Shown one piece after another: positions 17,535 through 25,199 of a DNA stretch of 64,000 bases (the stretch's first letter is position 1; every line of letters starts with the position of its first letter). The notes under the pieces are model-generated. The model was not told the origin of the DNA, did not search any database, and saw only the letters and a program-made list of their open reading frames with translations. The position numbers were made by a program, and so were the translations under genes. Origin of the DNA: Ruminobacter sp964520475 (GTDB taxonomy: Bacteria > Pseudomonadota > Gammaproteobacteria > Enterobacterales > Succinivibrionaceae); the NCBI GenBank assembly GCA_964520475.1, contig CAZFNS010000007.1, forward strand, positions 1 to 64,000, in the 5' to 3' direction.

Positions 17535-17562
17535 AAAAAAAACCGCCGGCTCGCGCCGGCGG
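17535..17562 (-). terminator. Intrinsic terminator of a minus-strand small transcript
   Basis: CCGCCGGC (17543-17550) pairs with GCCGGCGG (17555-17562) over a 4-base loop; on the minus strand the stem is followed by eight T (17542-17535). It lies about 75 bases downstream of a strong minus-strand promoter. Confidence 0.85.
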
Positions 17563-17568
17563 AAATCA

Positions 17569-17613
17569 TCAACATTTGAGGAAAAATGAAAAATAAATAA
17601 CGAACTTAAACAT
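17569..17613 (-). CDS. Possible 14-aa hydrophobic peptide MFKFVIYFSFFLKC
   Basis: An ATG at 17613 with AAGG eight bases upstream opens a 14-residue frame rich in Phe and ending in Cys, stopping at TGA immediately before the terminator stem. Hydrophobic peptides of this kind occur as type I toxins or membrane microproteins, but nothing here proves translation. The AT-rich codon use contrasts strongly with the neighbouring genes. Confidence 0.3.
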   Translation of the reverse strand: MFKFVIYFSFFLKC

Positions 17614-17642
17614 AAATTTGACCTTATGCTCAAGTCGTGTAC

Positions 17643-17671
17643 ATTATACACAATTTTTTATAAAGTGTTAA
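17643..17671 (-). promoter_or_regulatory. Strong sigma70-type promoter of the small transcript
   Basis: On the minus strand TTAACA (17671-17666), a 17-base spacer and a perfect TATAAT (17648-17643) match the consensus in 11 of 12 positions. Confidence 0.75.
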
Positions 17672-17778
17672 CTTTTTGTAAAATTATTTTGGGAAGAAGG
17701 GAAATTTACGACCCGGTCAAAGTCACACCTTCCCGGCGCCGGGAGCGGCTGAGCGCGCGCGGAGGCTTGATTTCACTG

Positions 17779-17815
17779 AAAAAAACGTCCGGCCGCGTTC
17801 CGGAAAGGCCGGACG
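17779..17815 (-). terminator. Second minus-strand intrinsic terminator
   Basis: CGTCCGGCC (17786-17794) pairs with GGCCGGACG (17807-17815), followed on the minus strand by seven T (17785-17779). No minus-strand gene feeds it within view; metF upstream is on the other strand. Confidence 0.6.
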
Positions 17816-17852
17816 CGGCATCAAAACGGGGCGGGAAAAATTTTGTTAAATA

Positions 17853-17868
17853 TGTGATTTAGATCACA
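17853..17868. promoter_or_regulatory. Near-perfect CRP binding site
   Basis: TGTGATTTAGATCACA has both perfect half-sites of the CRP consensus, and the symmetry extends outward (ATATGTGAT...ATCACATAT). Its centre is about 117 bases before the predicted metF start point, an unusual distance, so its target is unclear. Confidence 0.75.
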
Positions 17869-17942
17869 TATACCGCGCCGGGCCGCCGGGAGCGCCGCGG
17901 GGGCGGGCCCCCGGGCGGGCGTCCCGCCGGGCCGGGGCGCGC

Positions 17943-17971
17943 TTGACAACGTTTTCAAAATGTAATAAAAC
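17943..17971 (+). promoter_or_regulatory. metF promoter
   Basis: Perfect -35 TTGACA (17943-17948), 17-base spacer, and TAAAAC (17966-17971) as -10, inside TGTAATAAAACG. The same TTGACA-N12-TGTAATAAAACG arrangement occurs before thiC at 44098-44127. The rest of the 17466-18060 gap holds only the small transcript, the second hairpin and the CRP site listed separately. Confidence 0.65.
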
Positions 17972-18060
17972 GAAAAAGCCGGAAACGGGGGCGTCCGGCC
18001 GCCTGCCGCGGGGCGGGGCCCGCGGAAATCCCGGACGCGCGGGCGTCGCGAGGCGCGATC

Positions 18061-18927
18061 ATGCACATAGCTCAAATCTTCCGGCGGAAAAAGCCCGTTC
18101 TCTCTTTCGAAATCTACCCGCCCAAAAGGGACGACTTCCTCAAAAACATCGACGTCACGCTGGACATCCTGGCCGAGCTCCGGCCCGATTTCATTTCCGT
18201 GACCTTCGGCGCCGGGGGCTCGACCACCAACTCCCGGACCGTGGAGATCGCCGACAAGATCAAGAACAAATACGGCATCGAGGCCGTGGCGCACCTCACC
18301 TGCCTCAATTACTCGAAGGACGAGATCCTCGGGATGATCGGCAGCCTCCGGGAGCGCGGCGTCGAGAACGTCCTCGCCCTGCGCGGCGACCGGGTGCCGG
18401 GCGCGGCGCCGAAGAACGACTTCGCGCACGCCTCGGATCTCGTAAAGTTCCTCAAGGAGCACAGCGATTTCGGGATCAGCGGGGCCTGCTACCCGGAAGG
18501 GCACCCCGAGGCCAAGTCGCTCGGCGACGACGTGCTCAACCTGCGGCGCAAGGTCGACGCCGGGGCGGAGCACCTCATTTCCCAGCTGTTCTTCGAGAAC
18601 GAGTCGTTTTACCGCTTCACCGAGCTCTGCCGGGTCGCCGGGATCGGGGTGCCGATCGAGGCGGGGATCATGCCGGTCATCAACAAGGCGCAGATCGAAA
18701 GGATGGTGAGCCTGTGCGGCGCGTCCCTCCCCGCGCGGCTCAAGCGGATCGTCGACAAGTACGCGGACAACCGGGAAGCCCTCTTCGACGCGGGCATCGC
18801 CTACGCGACCGGCCAGATCATCGAGCTGCTCGCCTTCGGCGTGGACGGCGTGCACATCTACACCATGAACAACACCCGGGTCGCGATGCGGATCTGCGAG
18901 AGCCTCAGAAACGTCCTGAGCCGGTGA
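18061..18927 (+). CDS. metF: Methylenetetrahydrofolate reductase
   Basis: MetF reduces 5,10-methylene-THF to 5-methyl-THF, the methyl donor for methionine synthase. The 288-aa FAD TIM-barrel enzyme has FEIYPPK near the start (Glu of the PxKxxxxE region), FISVTFGAGGST, AHLTCLNYS, NVLALRGD, and GISGACYPEGHPEA, all family landmarks. Length matches E. coli MetF (296). metE lies 17 kb away on the same strand, so the two enzymes are not co-transcribed but share a pathway. The ribosome site (GAGG) is weak. A strong promoter at 17943 precedes an approximately 85-base leader. Confidence 0.95.
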   Translation: MHIAQIFRRKKPVLSFEIYPPKRDDFLKNIDVTLDILAELRPDFISVTFGAGGSTTNSRTVEIADKIKNKYGIEAVAHLTCLNYSKDEILGMIGSLRERGVENVLALRGDRVPGAAPKNDFAHASDLVKFLKEHSDFGISGACYPEGHPEAKSLGDDVLNLRRKVDAGAEHLISQLFFENESFYRFTELCRVAGIGVPIEAGIMPVINKAQIERMVSLCGASLPARLKRIVDKYADNREALFDAGIAYATGQIIELLAFGVDGVHIYTMNNTRVAMRICESLRNVLSR

Positions 18928-19014
18928 GGACGCGGCGCGCGATCCGCTCCCCGGGCGCGCCCCGCCCCGCCGGGGCGGGCGGGCCGGCATGCGGGGCCCT
19001 GCGTCCCGCCGCCG

Positions 19015-19044
19015 TTGTCCGGGCGGGCTTTTTGCAGATATAAT
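19015..19044 (+). promoter_or_regulatory. rapZ promoter
   Basis: TTGTCC (19015-19020), 18-base spacer, TATAAT (19039-19044), 45 bases before the rapZ start. Confidence 0.6.
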
Positions 19045-19088
19045 GAGAAGGAAGAGGATCGTTCCCCGCGTTTCTTCGGGAGTGGCTT

Positions 19089-19964
19089 ATGAAATTATAC
19101 GTGGTCAGCGGCAGAAGCGGCGCCGGCAAGTCCATCGCCCTGGGGGTGCTTGAGGATCTCGGCTTCTACTGCGTCGACAATCTGCCCGTCGCGCTCCTGC
19201 CGGCCTTCGTGGCCGCGAGCGCCGAGGAGTACTCCTCGGTGGCCGTGAGCATCGACGTGCGCAACTTCCCCGCCGGCCCGGACAAATACAACGAGCTCAT
19301 CGACTCGGTCCGGAAAAACTCCGAGATCGACGTGGTGACGATCTTCATCGACGCCGACGACCAGACCCTCATCAAGAGGTACGAGGAGACGCGGCGCCTC
19401 CATCCGCTGTCGAAAGGGCAGACGAAGCTCTCCCTCGGCGAGGCGATCGTCCGCGAGCACGAGATCCTGAACCAGATCGCCGAGAGCGCCGACGTCCGCA
19501 TCGACACCTCCGCCATGAGCATCCACGAGCTTTCCGGGCACCTGACCTCCCTGATCCTGGGCCGCAAGGAAAAGACCCTGACGCTCATTTTCGAGTCGTT
19601 CGGCTTCAAAAACGGCATTTCCAAGGACGCCGACTTCGTGTTCGACTGCCGCTGCCTGCCCAACCCCCACTGGGTGGCGCGGCTGCGCACCCTGACCGGG
19701 CTGGACAAGGAGGTGGAGGAGTTCTTCGGCGAGTATCCCGAGGTCCAGCTCTACATCCAGAACGTCGACGCGCTCCTGAACCAGTGGCTGCCCTACTTCG
19801 AGCGCTCGAACCGCTCCTATCTCACCGTGGCGATCGGGTGCACCGGCGGCCAGCACCGCAGCGTGTTCATCGCCGAGACGCTCGCGCGGTACTTCCAGAA
19901 CCGCAAGAAGCAGGTGGTGGTGAAGCACCTGGCCCTGAACCCGAAAAAGAACCGGCACCCCTGA
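19089..19964 (+). CDS. rapZ: RNase adapter protein RapZ
   Basis: RapZ (YvcJ/YhbJ family) is a nucleotide-binding protein. In enterobacteria it binds glucosamine-6-phosphate and recruits RNase E to degrade the small RNA GlmZ, adjusting GlmS. The 291-aa product has the P-loop VSGRSGAGKS (residues 6-15), the D-x-R region SIDVRNF, RRLHPL, and the conserved C-terminal domain with FVFDCRCLPNPHW, YLTVAIGCTGGQHRSVF. It has its own promoter and no ptsN/hpf neighbours as in E. coli, so the sugar-PTS context is lost. GlmZ/GlmY homologues were not sought beyond this window. Confidence 0.92.
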   Translation: MKLYVVSGRSGAGKSIALGVLEDLGFYCVDNLPVALLPAFVAASAEEYSSVAVSIDVRNFPAGPDKYNELIDSVRKNSEIDVVTIFIDADDQTLIKRYEETRRLHPLSKGQTKLSLGEAIVREHEILNQIAESADVRIDTSAMSIHELSGHLTSLILGRKEKTLTLIFESFGFKNGISKDADFVFDCRCLPNPHWVARLRTLTGLDKEVEEFFGEYPEVQLYIQNVDALLNQWLPYFERSNRSYLTVAIGCTGGQHRSVFIAETLARYFQNRKKQVVVKHLALNPKKNRHP

Positions 19965-20000
19965 TCCCGCCCCCGCGGTGCTTTTTCCCGCGGGATGGGG

Positions 20001-20006
20001 TATAAT
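20001..20006 (+). promoter_or_regulatory. -10 element of serS
   Basis: TATAAT lies 80 bases before the serS start, next to a GGGG tract; no matching -35 is obvious. Confidence 0.5.
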
Positions 20007-20085
20007 ACGCGCGGCCCGGGCGCGCCCGGGGACGCCGCGGCCGGGCCGCCGCGGGGAAAAATTTTTGTAACTTGGGTTTTTGCAC

Positions 20086-21390
20086 ATGCTTGATTCGAAA
20101 TATCTGCGCGGCGAGATTGAATACGCCGCGGCCCGTCTGGCCACCCGCAACTTCGTCCTCGACACGGAAAGGCTTAAAGCGCTCGAGGAGCGGCGCCGCG
20201 ATCTCCAGATCCGGACCCAGAACCTGCAGGCCCGCCGCAACAGCCTGTCCAAAGCGATCGGCGCGGCCGTCAGAAGCGGCGGCGACGCCGCCGCGCTCCG
20301 GGCCGAGGTGGGGGAGACCGGCCGGGAGCTCGCCGAGGTCAAGGCCGCCCAGGACGCCGTGCTCGCCGAGATCGGCGCCTACGCCCTGACCGTGCCCAAC
20401 CTGCCGCACGAGTCGGTTCCGGTCGGCCGCGACGAAAACGACAACGTCGTCGTGCGGGTCGAGGGGACTCCCCGGGAATTCGCCTTCGCGCCGAAGGATC
20501 ACGTCGCGCTCGGCGAGGCGCTCGGGTGCCTGGATTTCGAAAGCGCCCGCCGCGTCTCCGGCGCCCGCTTCGCCGTGATGCGCGGCCCGCTCGCGCGGCT
20601 GCACCGGGCGCTGGCCCAGTTCATGCTCGACCTGCACACGGGCCGGCACGGCTACGACGAGTGCTCCGTGCCCTGCCTGGTGAACCACGACGCCCTGTAC
20701 GGCACCGGCCAGCTGCCCAAGTTCTCCGAGGATCTGTTCCACACCTCGCTCGACGGCACCGCCGACGGCGAGACCGCGACCCGCCGGCTGTGCCTCATCC
20801 CCACGGCCGAGGTGCCCCTCACCAACCTCGTCCGGGACGCGATCCTGGACGCGGCGGATCTGCCCCTCAAGCTCACCGCGCTCACCCCGTGCTTCCGCTC
20901 CGAGGCGGGTTCGGCGGGCCGCGACACCCGCGGCCTCATCCGGATGCACCAGTTCGACAAGGTGGAGATGGTGCGGATCGTCCGCCCGGACCGCTCCTGG
21001 GAGGAGCTCGAGCGCCTGACCGCGGACGCGGAGGACGTGCTCAGGGAGCTTAAGCTCCCGTACCGCGTGGTGGCGCTCTCCACCGGCGACATGGGGTTCA
21101 GCTCCGCGAAGACCTACGACCTGGAAGTCTGGCTCCCGGGCCAGAACCGCTACCGGGAGATCTCCTCGTGCTCGAACTGCACCGATTTCCAGGCGCGGCG
21201 CATGAAGGCGCGCTTCCGGGACGCGGACGGCTCCGTGAAGCTCGTCCACACCCTGAACGGCTCGGGCCTCGCGGTGGGGCGCTGCCTGGTCGCCGTCATG
21301 GAGAACTTCCAGCTCCCCGACGGCTCGATCGAGGTGCCGGAGGTCCTGCGCGGCTACATGGGCGGCCTGGAGGTCATCGCCGCCCGCTAG
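20086..21390 (+). CDS. serS: Seryl-tRNA synthetase
   Basis: SerS charges tRNA-Ser (and tRNA-Sec where present). The 434-aa class II enzyme has the N-terminal antiparallel coiled-coil tRNA arm (about 28-100), motif 2 with TPCFRSEAGSAGRDTRGLIRMHQFDKVE, and motif 3 near GSGLAVGRCLVAVMENFQ. The ATG at 20086 gives MLDSKYLR, similar to the E. coli N-terminus. Shine-Dalgarno pairing is weak. A bidirectional terminator follows at 21411. Confidence 0.96.
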   Translation: MLDSKYLRGEIEYAAARLATRNFVLDTERLKALEERRRDLQIRTQNLQARRNSLSKAIGAAVRSGGDAAALRAEVGETGRELAEVKAAQDAVLAEIGAYALTVPNLPHESVPVGRDENDNVVVRVEGTPREFAFAPKDHVALGEALGCLDFESARRVSGARFAVMRGPLARLHRALAQFMLDLHTGRHGYDECSVPCLVNHDALYGTGQLPKFSEDLFHTSLDGTADGETATRRLCLIPTAEVPLTNLVRDAILDAADLPLKLTALTPCFRSEAGSAGRDTRGLIRMHQFDKVEMVRIVRPDRSWEELERLTADAEDVLRELKLPYRVVALSTGDMGFSSAKTYDLEVWLPGQNRYREISSCSNCTDFQARRMKARFRDADGSVKLVHTLNGSGLAVGRCLVAVMENFQLPDGSIEVPEVLRGYMGGLEVIAAR

Positions 21391-21410
21391 GGGCGGTCCC
21401 CGGCCGGGAC

Positions 21411-21452
21411 AAAAAAAAGCGCCTCCGGAAAGAAATTTCCGGAGGCGCTTTT
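21411..21452. terminator. Bidirectional terminator between serS and metG
   Basis: A-run, AGCGCCTCCGGAA (21418-21430), short loop, TTCCGGAGGCGCT (21437-21449), T-run. It serves serS (+) and metG (-). Confidence 0.9.
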
Positions 21453-21470
21453 GCGCGGGGCGGGCCGCGG

Positions 21471-23516
21471 TCAGCTGACCTTGTCCCCCGGCGCGACGCC
21501 GGGGTCGGCGCTCAGCAGGAAAACGCCCCCGCCGTCCGAGCCCGCGCACAGGATCATGCCCTCGGAGACCCCGAACTTCATCTTGCGCGGCTTGAGGTTG
21601 GCGGCCACGATGACGAAGCGGCCGGCGAGTTTCTCCGGCTCGGGGTAGGACTCTTTGATCCCCGAGAAGATCTGCCGGGTCTCTCCGCCGCCCAGATCGA
21701 CGACGAACTTCAGCAGTTTGACGGATCCGGGCACGGCCTCGCAGGAAACGACCCGCGCGGCCCGCATGTCCACTTTGGCGAAATCCTCGATCCCGATGGG
21801 GGCGGATCCCGCCGCGGCCGGGGCGGCGGGAGCGGGGGCCGCGGGCGGCTCCTTTTTCCCGGCTCCGACGTCCTCTTTGGAATCCTCGATCATGGCCGCG
21901 ACGGTTTTGGCGTCGATGCGGGCGAACAGGGCCTTGAACGGCCTGATCTCCGTGCCGAGGAGCGGGGTCCCGAGGCTGTCCCAGGCAAGTTCCGCGTTGA
22001 GGAACGCCGCGCTCTTCGCGGTCAGATCCGGCAGCACCGGCGAGAGGTAGGTTATCAGGATCCGGTACATGTTCAGGGCCATGGTGCAGACGTCGAGCAG
22101 CTCGTCCCGGCGGCTCTCGTCCCTGACCACGATCCACGGGGCCGTGTCGTCGACGTACTTGTTGGCGAGATCGGCGAGATTCATGATCTCCCGGATCGCG
22201 CGGTGGTACTCGCGGCTCAGGTAGGCTTCCTTGATCGTTTCCCGGGCGTCGGTGAAGCGCGCGAGCAGGGCGGGCTCCGCGACGGCGGCGCCGAGCCTGC
22301 CCCCGAATTTCTTGGTGACGAAGCCGGCCGTGCGGGAGGCGAGGTTGACGATCTTGTTGACGATGTCGGAGTTGACCCTGGCGACGAAGTCGTCGAGGCT
22401 GAAGTCCAGGTCGTCGATCCGGCCGTTCATCTTCGAGGCGTAGTAGTACCGGAGGCACTCGCGGTCGAAGTGGCGGAGGTACGTGGAGGCCTTGATGAAG
22501 GTCCCCTTGGATTTGCTCATCTTGGCCCCGTTCACGGTCACGTAGCCGTGCACGAAGATTTTGGCCGGGGTCTTGTAGCCGCAGCCCTCGAGGGTGGCCG
22601 GCCAGAACAGGGAGTGGAAGTACAGGATGTCCTTGCCGATGAAGTGGACCATCTCCAGATCGCCGTCCTTGCGGATGAGATCGTAGATGTCGCCCTCGCC
22701 CCGGGCGTCGAGCAGGTTCTTGAGGGAGGCGAGGTAGCCCGTGGGGGCGTCCAGCCACACGTAGAAATACTTGTCCTCCGTCCCCGGGATCAGGAAGCCG
22801 AAGTAGGGGGCGTCGCGGCTGATGTCCCACTGCTGGAGCCCCTCGTCGAACCACTCGCGCAGCTTGTGGCTCATCTCGGCCTGGAGCGCGCCGCTCCCGG
22901 TCCATTCCTCGAGGAAGTCCCGGAAGGCGGGCAGGTCGAAGAAATAATGCTCCGACTCCCTGAGCACGGGCGCCGCGCCGGAAACGGTCGAGTAGGGGTT
23001 TACGAGCTCGGCGGGCGAGTAGGTGGCGCCGCAGGCTTCGCAGTTGTCGCCGTACTGGTCCGGGGCGCCGCATTTCGGGCAGGTTCCCTTGACGAAGCGG
23101 TCCGGCAGGAACATTTTCTTCTCGGGATCGTAGAGCTGGGAGATGACGCGGGTCCTGACGTAGCCCCGCTCCTTCAGCTTCTCGTACATGCCGGTGCAGA
23201 TCTCCCGGTTCTCGGGGGAGTCGGTGCGGTAGTAGTTGTCGTAGGTTATGCCGAAGCCCTCGAGATCCGCCCGGTGCTCCTTTTCGACCGCGGCGATCAG
23301 CTCCTCGGGAGAGATCCCGAGGTTCTGCGCCTTGAGCATGATCGGGCTCCCGTGCTGATCGTCGGCGCATACGAAATAGACTTTGCGGCCCAGCATTCTC
23401 TGGAAGCGGACGTAGATGTCGGCCTGGATGTGTTCGAGGATGTGCCCGAGGTGGATCGAGCCGTTGGCGTACGGCAGGGCGCAGGTTACAAGCAGTGTTT
23501 TGTCCGAAGGGGTCAT
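21471..23516 (-). CDS. metG: Methionyl-tRNA synthetase
   Basis: MetG charges initiator and elongator tRNA-Met. The 681-aa class I enzyme has the HIGH-type motif (HLGH in NGSIHLGHILEHIQ), a four-cysteine zinc knuckle (CPKC and CEAC in the connective domain), the KMSKSKGTF loop, and an EMAP-II-like C-terminal tRNA-binding domain (about 575-681) after an Ala/Pro linker. Length and domains match the dimeric E. coli type (677). An extended -10 lies about 50 bases upstream. Confidence 0.96.
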   Translation of the reverse strand: MTPSDKTLLVTCALPYANGSIHLGHILEHIQADIYVRFQRMLGRKVYFVCADDQHGSPIMLKAQNLGISPEELIAAVEKEHRADLEGFGITYDNYYRTDSPENREICTGMYEKLKERGYVRTRVISQLYDPEKKMFLPDRFVKGTCPKCGAPDQYGDNCEACGATYSPAELVNPYSTVSGAAPVLRESEHYFFDLPAFRDFLEEWTGSGALQAEMSHKLREWFDEGLQQWDISRDAPYFGFLIPGTEDKYFYVWLDAPTGYLASLKNLLDARGEGDIYDLIRKDGDLEMVHFIGKDILYFHSLFWPATLEGCGYKTPAKIFVHGYVTVNGAKMSKSKGTFIKASTYLRHFDRECLRYYYASKMNGRIDDLDFSLDDFVARVNSDIVNKIVNLASRTAGFVTKKFGGRLGAAVAEPALLARFTDARETIKEAYLSREYHRAIREIMNLADLANKYVDDTAPWIVVRDESRRDELLDVCTMALNMYRILITYLSPVLPDLTAKSAAFLNAELAWDSLGTPLLGTEIRPFKALFARIDAKTVAAMIEDSKEDVGAGKKEPPAAPAPAAPAAAGSAPIGIEDFAKVDMRAARVVSCEAVPGSVKLLKFVVDLGGGETRQIFSGIKESYPEPEKLAGRFVIVAANLKPRKMKFGVSEGMILCAGSDGGGVFLLSADPGVAPGDKVS

Positions 23517-23567
23517 CGGCGCTTAACTCCGTGAAGGTGAAGATATGAAGATATCCGGATAGCGCGT

Positions 23568-23573
23568 ATTCTA
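23568..23573 (-). promoter_or_regulatory. Extended -10 of metG
   Basis: On the minus strand TGCTAGAAT, about 52 bases before the start. Confidence 0.5.
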
Positions 23574-23619
23574 GCACATTTTCGCGGCCCGCTCAGCGGA
23601 TCCGGGGCGAAAGGCCCCG

Positions 23620-23681
23620 AAAAAAAGCCCCCGCGGGCGCGGCAGCCGGGGGAAAATCCCCCGGCCCGCCCCCGCGGGGGC
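23620..23681 (-). terminator. Terminator of sodB
   Basis: A long GC hairpin with outer stem GCCCCCGCGG (from 23627) to CCGCGGGGGC (23672-23681) and an inner CCGGGGGA/TCCCCCGG stem; seven T follow on the minus strand (23626-23620). Confidence 0.75.
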
Positions 23682-23698
23682 CCGGCCGGGCGCCGCCG

Positions 23699-24283
23699 TC
23701 AGTTCAGGTTCGAGGCGGCGAACTCCCAGTCGACGTAGTCGAAGAAGGCCGTGACGTAGTCCTTGCGGCGGTTCTGGTAGTCCAGGTAGTAGGCGTGCTC
23801 CCACACGTCGATGCAGAGCAGCACGTTCAGCCCGTCGGTGATGGGGGTGTTGGCGTTCCCCGTGTTGACCACGGAGAGGGCGTTGCTGACCGGGTCCTGC
23901 GCGAGCCAGGTCCAGCCGGAGCCGAAATTGGCGACGGCCTTGGCCGCGAATTCCTCCTTGAAGGCCTTGACCGAGCCGAAGTTGGCCGCGATCGCCGCCG
24001 CCAGCCTGTCCGGGATCGGCAGGGCCTTTTCCTTAGGGCACAGGCAGCTGAAGTAGAAGCCGTGGTTGAAAGCCTGGGCGGCGTTGTTGAAAATGGCGCC
24101 CACGGAGGTCTTGACGATTTCTTCGAGCGGCTTGCCGACGAACTCGGTGTCCTGGATCAGGGAGTTCGCGGTGTTCACGTAGTTCTGGAAATGCCGGTTG
24201 TAATGAAAATCCATGGTCCTCGCGGAGAGGAACGGTTCGAGCTCGCCGAGCCCGTACTTCAGTTTGGGTAGAAATAAACTCAT
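23699..24283 (-). CDS. sodB: Superoxide dismutase, Fe-type
   Basis: The 194-aa enzyme converts superoxide to oxygen and peroxide. Metal ligands are visible: His in DFHYNRHFQ, His in FNHGFYF, and Asp/His in DVWEHAYYLDYQ. Gln in NNAAQAFNH favours iron over manganese. The segment FNHGFYF has Phe where E. coli SodB has Trp (NHTFYW), a variant also seen in some anaerobe enzymes. The start at 24283 has AAGGTG upstream; a longer frame to 24364 is unlikely. An own promoter and terminator make it monocistronic. Confidence 0.94.
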   Translation of the reverse strand: MSLFLPKLKYGLGELEPFLSARTMDFHYNRHFQNYVNTANSLIQDTEFVGKPLEEIVKTSVGAIFNNAAQAFNHGFYFSCLCPKEKALPIPDRLAAAIAANFGSVKAFKEEFAAKAVANFGSGWTWLAQDPVSNALSVVNTGNANTPITDGLNVLLCIDVWEHAYYLDYQNRRKDYVTAFFDYVDWEFAASNLN

Positions 24284-24352
24284 GGTACGCACCTTGTCTG
24301 ATTGTTGTCGAAAAGGCCCGGCCGCGGCCCGGGCGGGCCTGTCCCCGCTTTC

Positions 24353-24358
24353 ATTATA
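24353..24358 (-). promoter_or_regulatory. -10 element of sodB
   Basis: TATAAT on the minus strand, 70 bases before the sodB start. The sequence is symmetric enough (TATTATAATG) that a plus-strand TATAAT at 24355-24360 could also help dsbB. Confidence 0.5.
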
Positions 24359-24492
24359 ATACACCCGGCCCCGGGGATAAAACCGTCCCGGCGCCGTTTT
24401 TAAAAACGGGAACGGGCGGGGTTTTCGTGTTAGAATTAAGCGGACGGCGCCCCCCTCCCCGGAACTTCCGGGCGCCGCCTCCGGAGCGCCGC

Positions 24493-25071
24493 ATGAATTT
24501 TCTCAAAAAGTTTTTCCTCGTCGTCTGGTTCCCCCACGCGCGGGTCCTGTGGGGGCTTTTGTTCCTCGGCTTCGTCTACTACGAGTCGTGGGGCCTTTAT
24601 TTCCAGTACGGGCTCGATCTCAACCCGTGCATCGAGTGCGTGTACGAGCGCGCGTGCTTCCTGTTCTTCGCCGTCGCGGCCCTGATCGGCCTTTCCGCCC
24701 CGAAGTTCATGCCCGTGCGGCTGGCCGCGTCCCTTGCGTGGCTGGCCGCGTCCGCCCGGGGGCTGATTATTTCCGTCGCGCACCGCGGCTACGAGATCGA
24801 TTACCAAAACTCCCTGAACGACCCCTTCGCCGCGGCGACGACCTGCGGCCTGCGGGCCGAATTCCCGCCGTTCCTCAAGCTCGACGAGTGGGCGCCCTGG
24901 ATGTTCGCCCCCACCGGGGTGTGCGGCGAGGCCTCCTGGGATTTCGCCGGGCTCACCATGGTGCAGTGGATAGTGATCATCTTCGCCTGCAACGCGGCCG
25001 TCGCCGCCGCCGTCACGCTGCTCTCCTTCATCCCGTACGGGAAGTACGTCCGGCTGCGGGACGGGAAGTGA
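24493..25071 (+). CDS. dsbB: Disulfide bond formation protein DsbB
   Basis: DsbB is a four-helix inner-membrane protein that reoxidises DsbA and passes electrons to quinone. The 192-aa product has the first redox pair CIEC (Cys46, Cys49) followed by the quinone-associated YER (Arg53), and the second pair Cys118 and Cys144 in TTCGLRAEFPPFLKLDEW and TGVCGEASWDFAGLTMVQW, which match E. coli DsbB closely. The ATG at 24493 has GGAG six bases before it. Its partner DsbA is not in view. Secreted cysteine-rich proteins such as the GH13-like one could be clients. Confidence 0.93.
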   Translation: MNFLKKFFLVVWFPHARVLWGLLFLGFVYYESWGLYFQYGLDLNPCIECVYERACFLFFAVAALIGLSAPKFMPVRLAASLAWLAASARGLIISVAHRGYEIDYQNSLNDPFAAATTCGLRAEFPPFLKLDEWAPWMFAPTGVCGEASWDFAGLTMVQWIVIIFACNAAVAAAVTLLSFIPYGKYVRLRDGK

Positions 25072-25138
25072 GGATCTTGCGGCGCGCCCCGGAAGCGGCG
25101 CGGCCGCCGGCGCCGCGCCGAAACAAAACCGGGCGGGC

Positions 25139-25173
25139 AAAAAAGAAGCGGGTTCCGGCCCGCTTCTTTTTTT
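25139..25173. terminator. Bidirectional terminator
   Basis: GAAGCGGG (25145-25152) pairs with CCCGCTTC (25159-25166), flanked by A6 and T7. It separates dsbB (+) from the 467-aa unknown gene (-). Confidence 0.88.
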
Positions 25174-25199
25174 GTCCCCGGCTTTTCCCGCCGGGCTCC

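Larger units (their letters stand above)
17535..17636 (-). ncRNA. Candidate small RNA (or short peptide mRNA), about 100 nt
   Basis: A consensus-quality promoter (17643-17671) and an intrinsic terminator (17535-17562) on the same strand bracket about 100 bases of AT-rich sequence with no annotated gene. I recognise no known RNA family. A 14-codon reading frame (17569-17613) lies inside. It could be a regulatory RNA, a leader-like peptide gene or both. Confidence 0.55.

Noticed and set aside
17541..17800. A type I toxin-antitoxin locus around the 14-residue peptide
   Set aside because: No complementary antisense promoter or known toxin sequence could be shown, so only a candidate small transcript is claimed.
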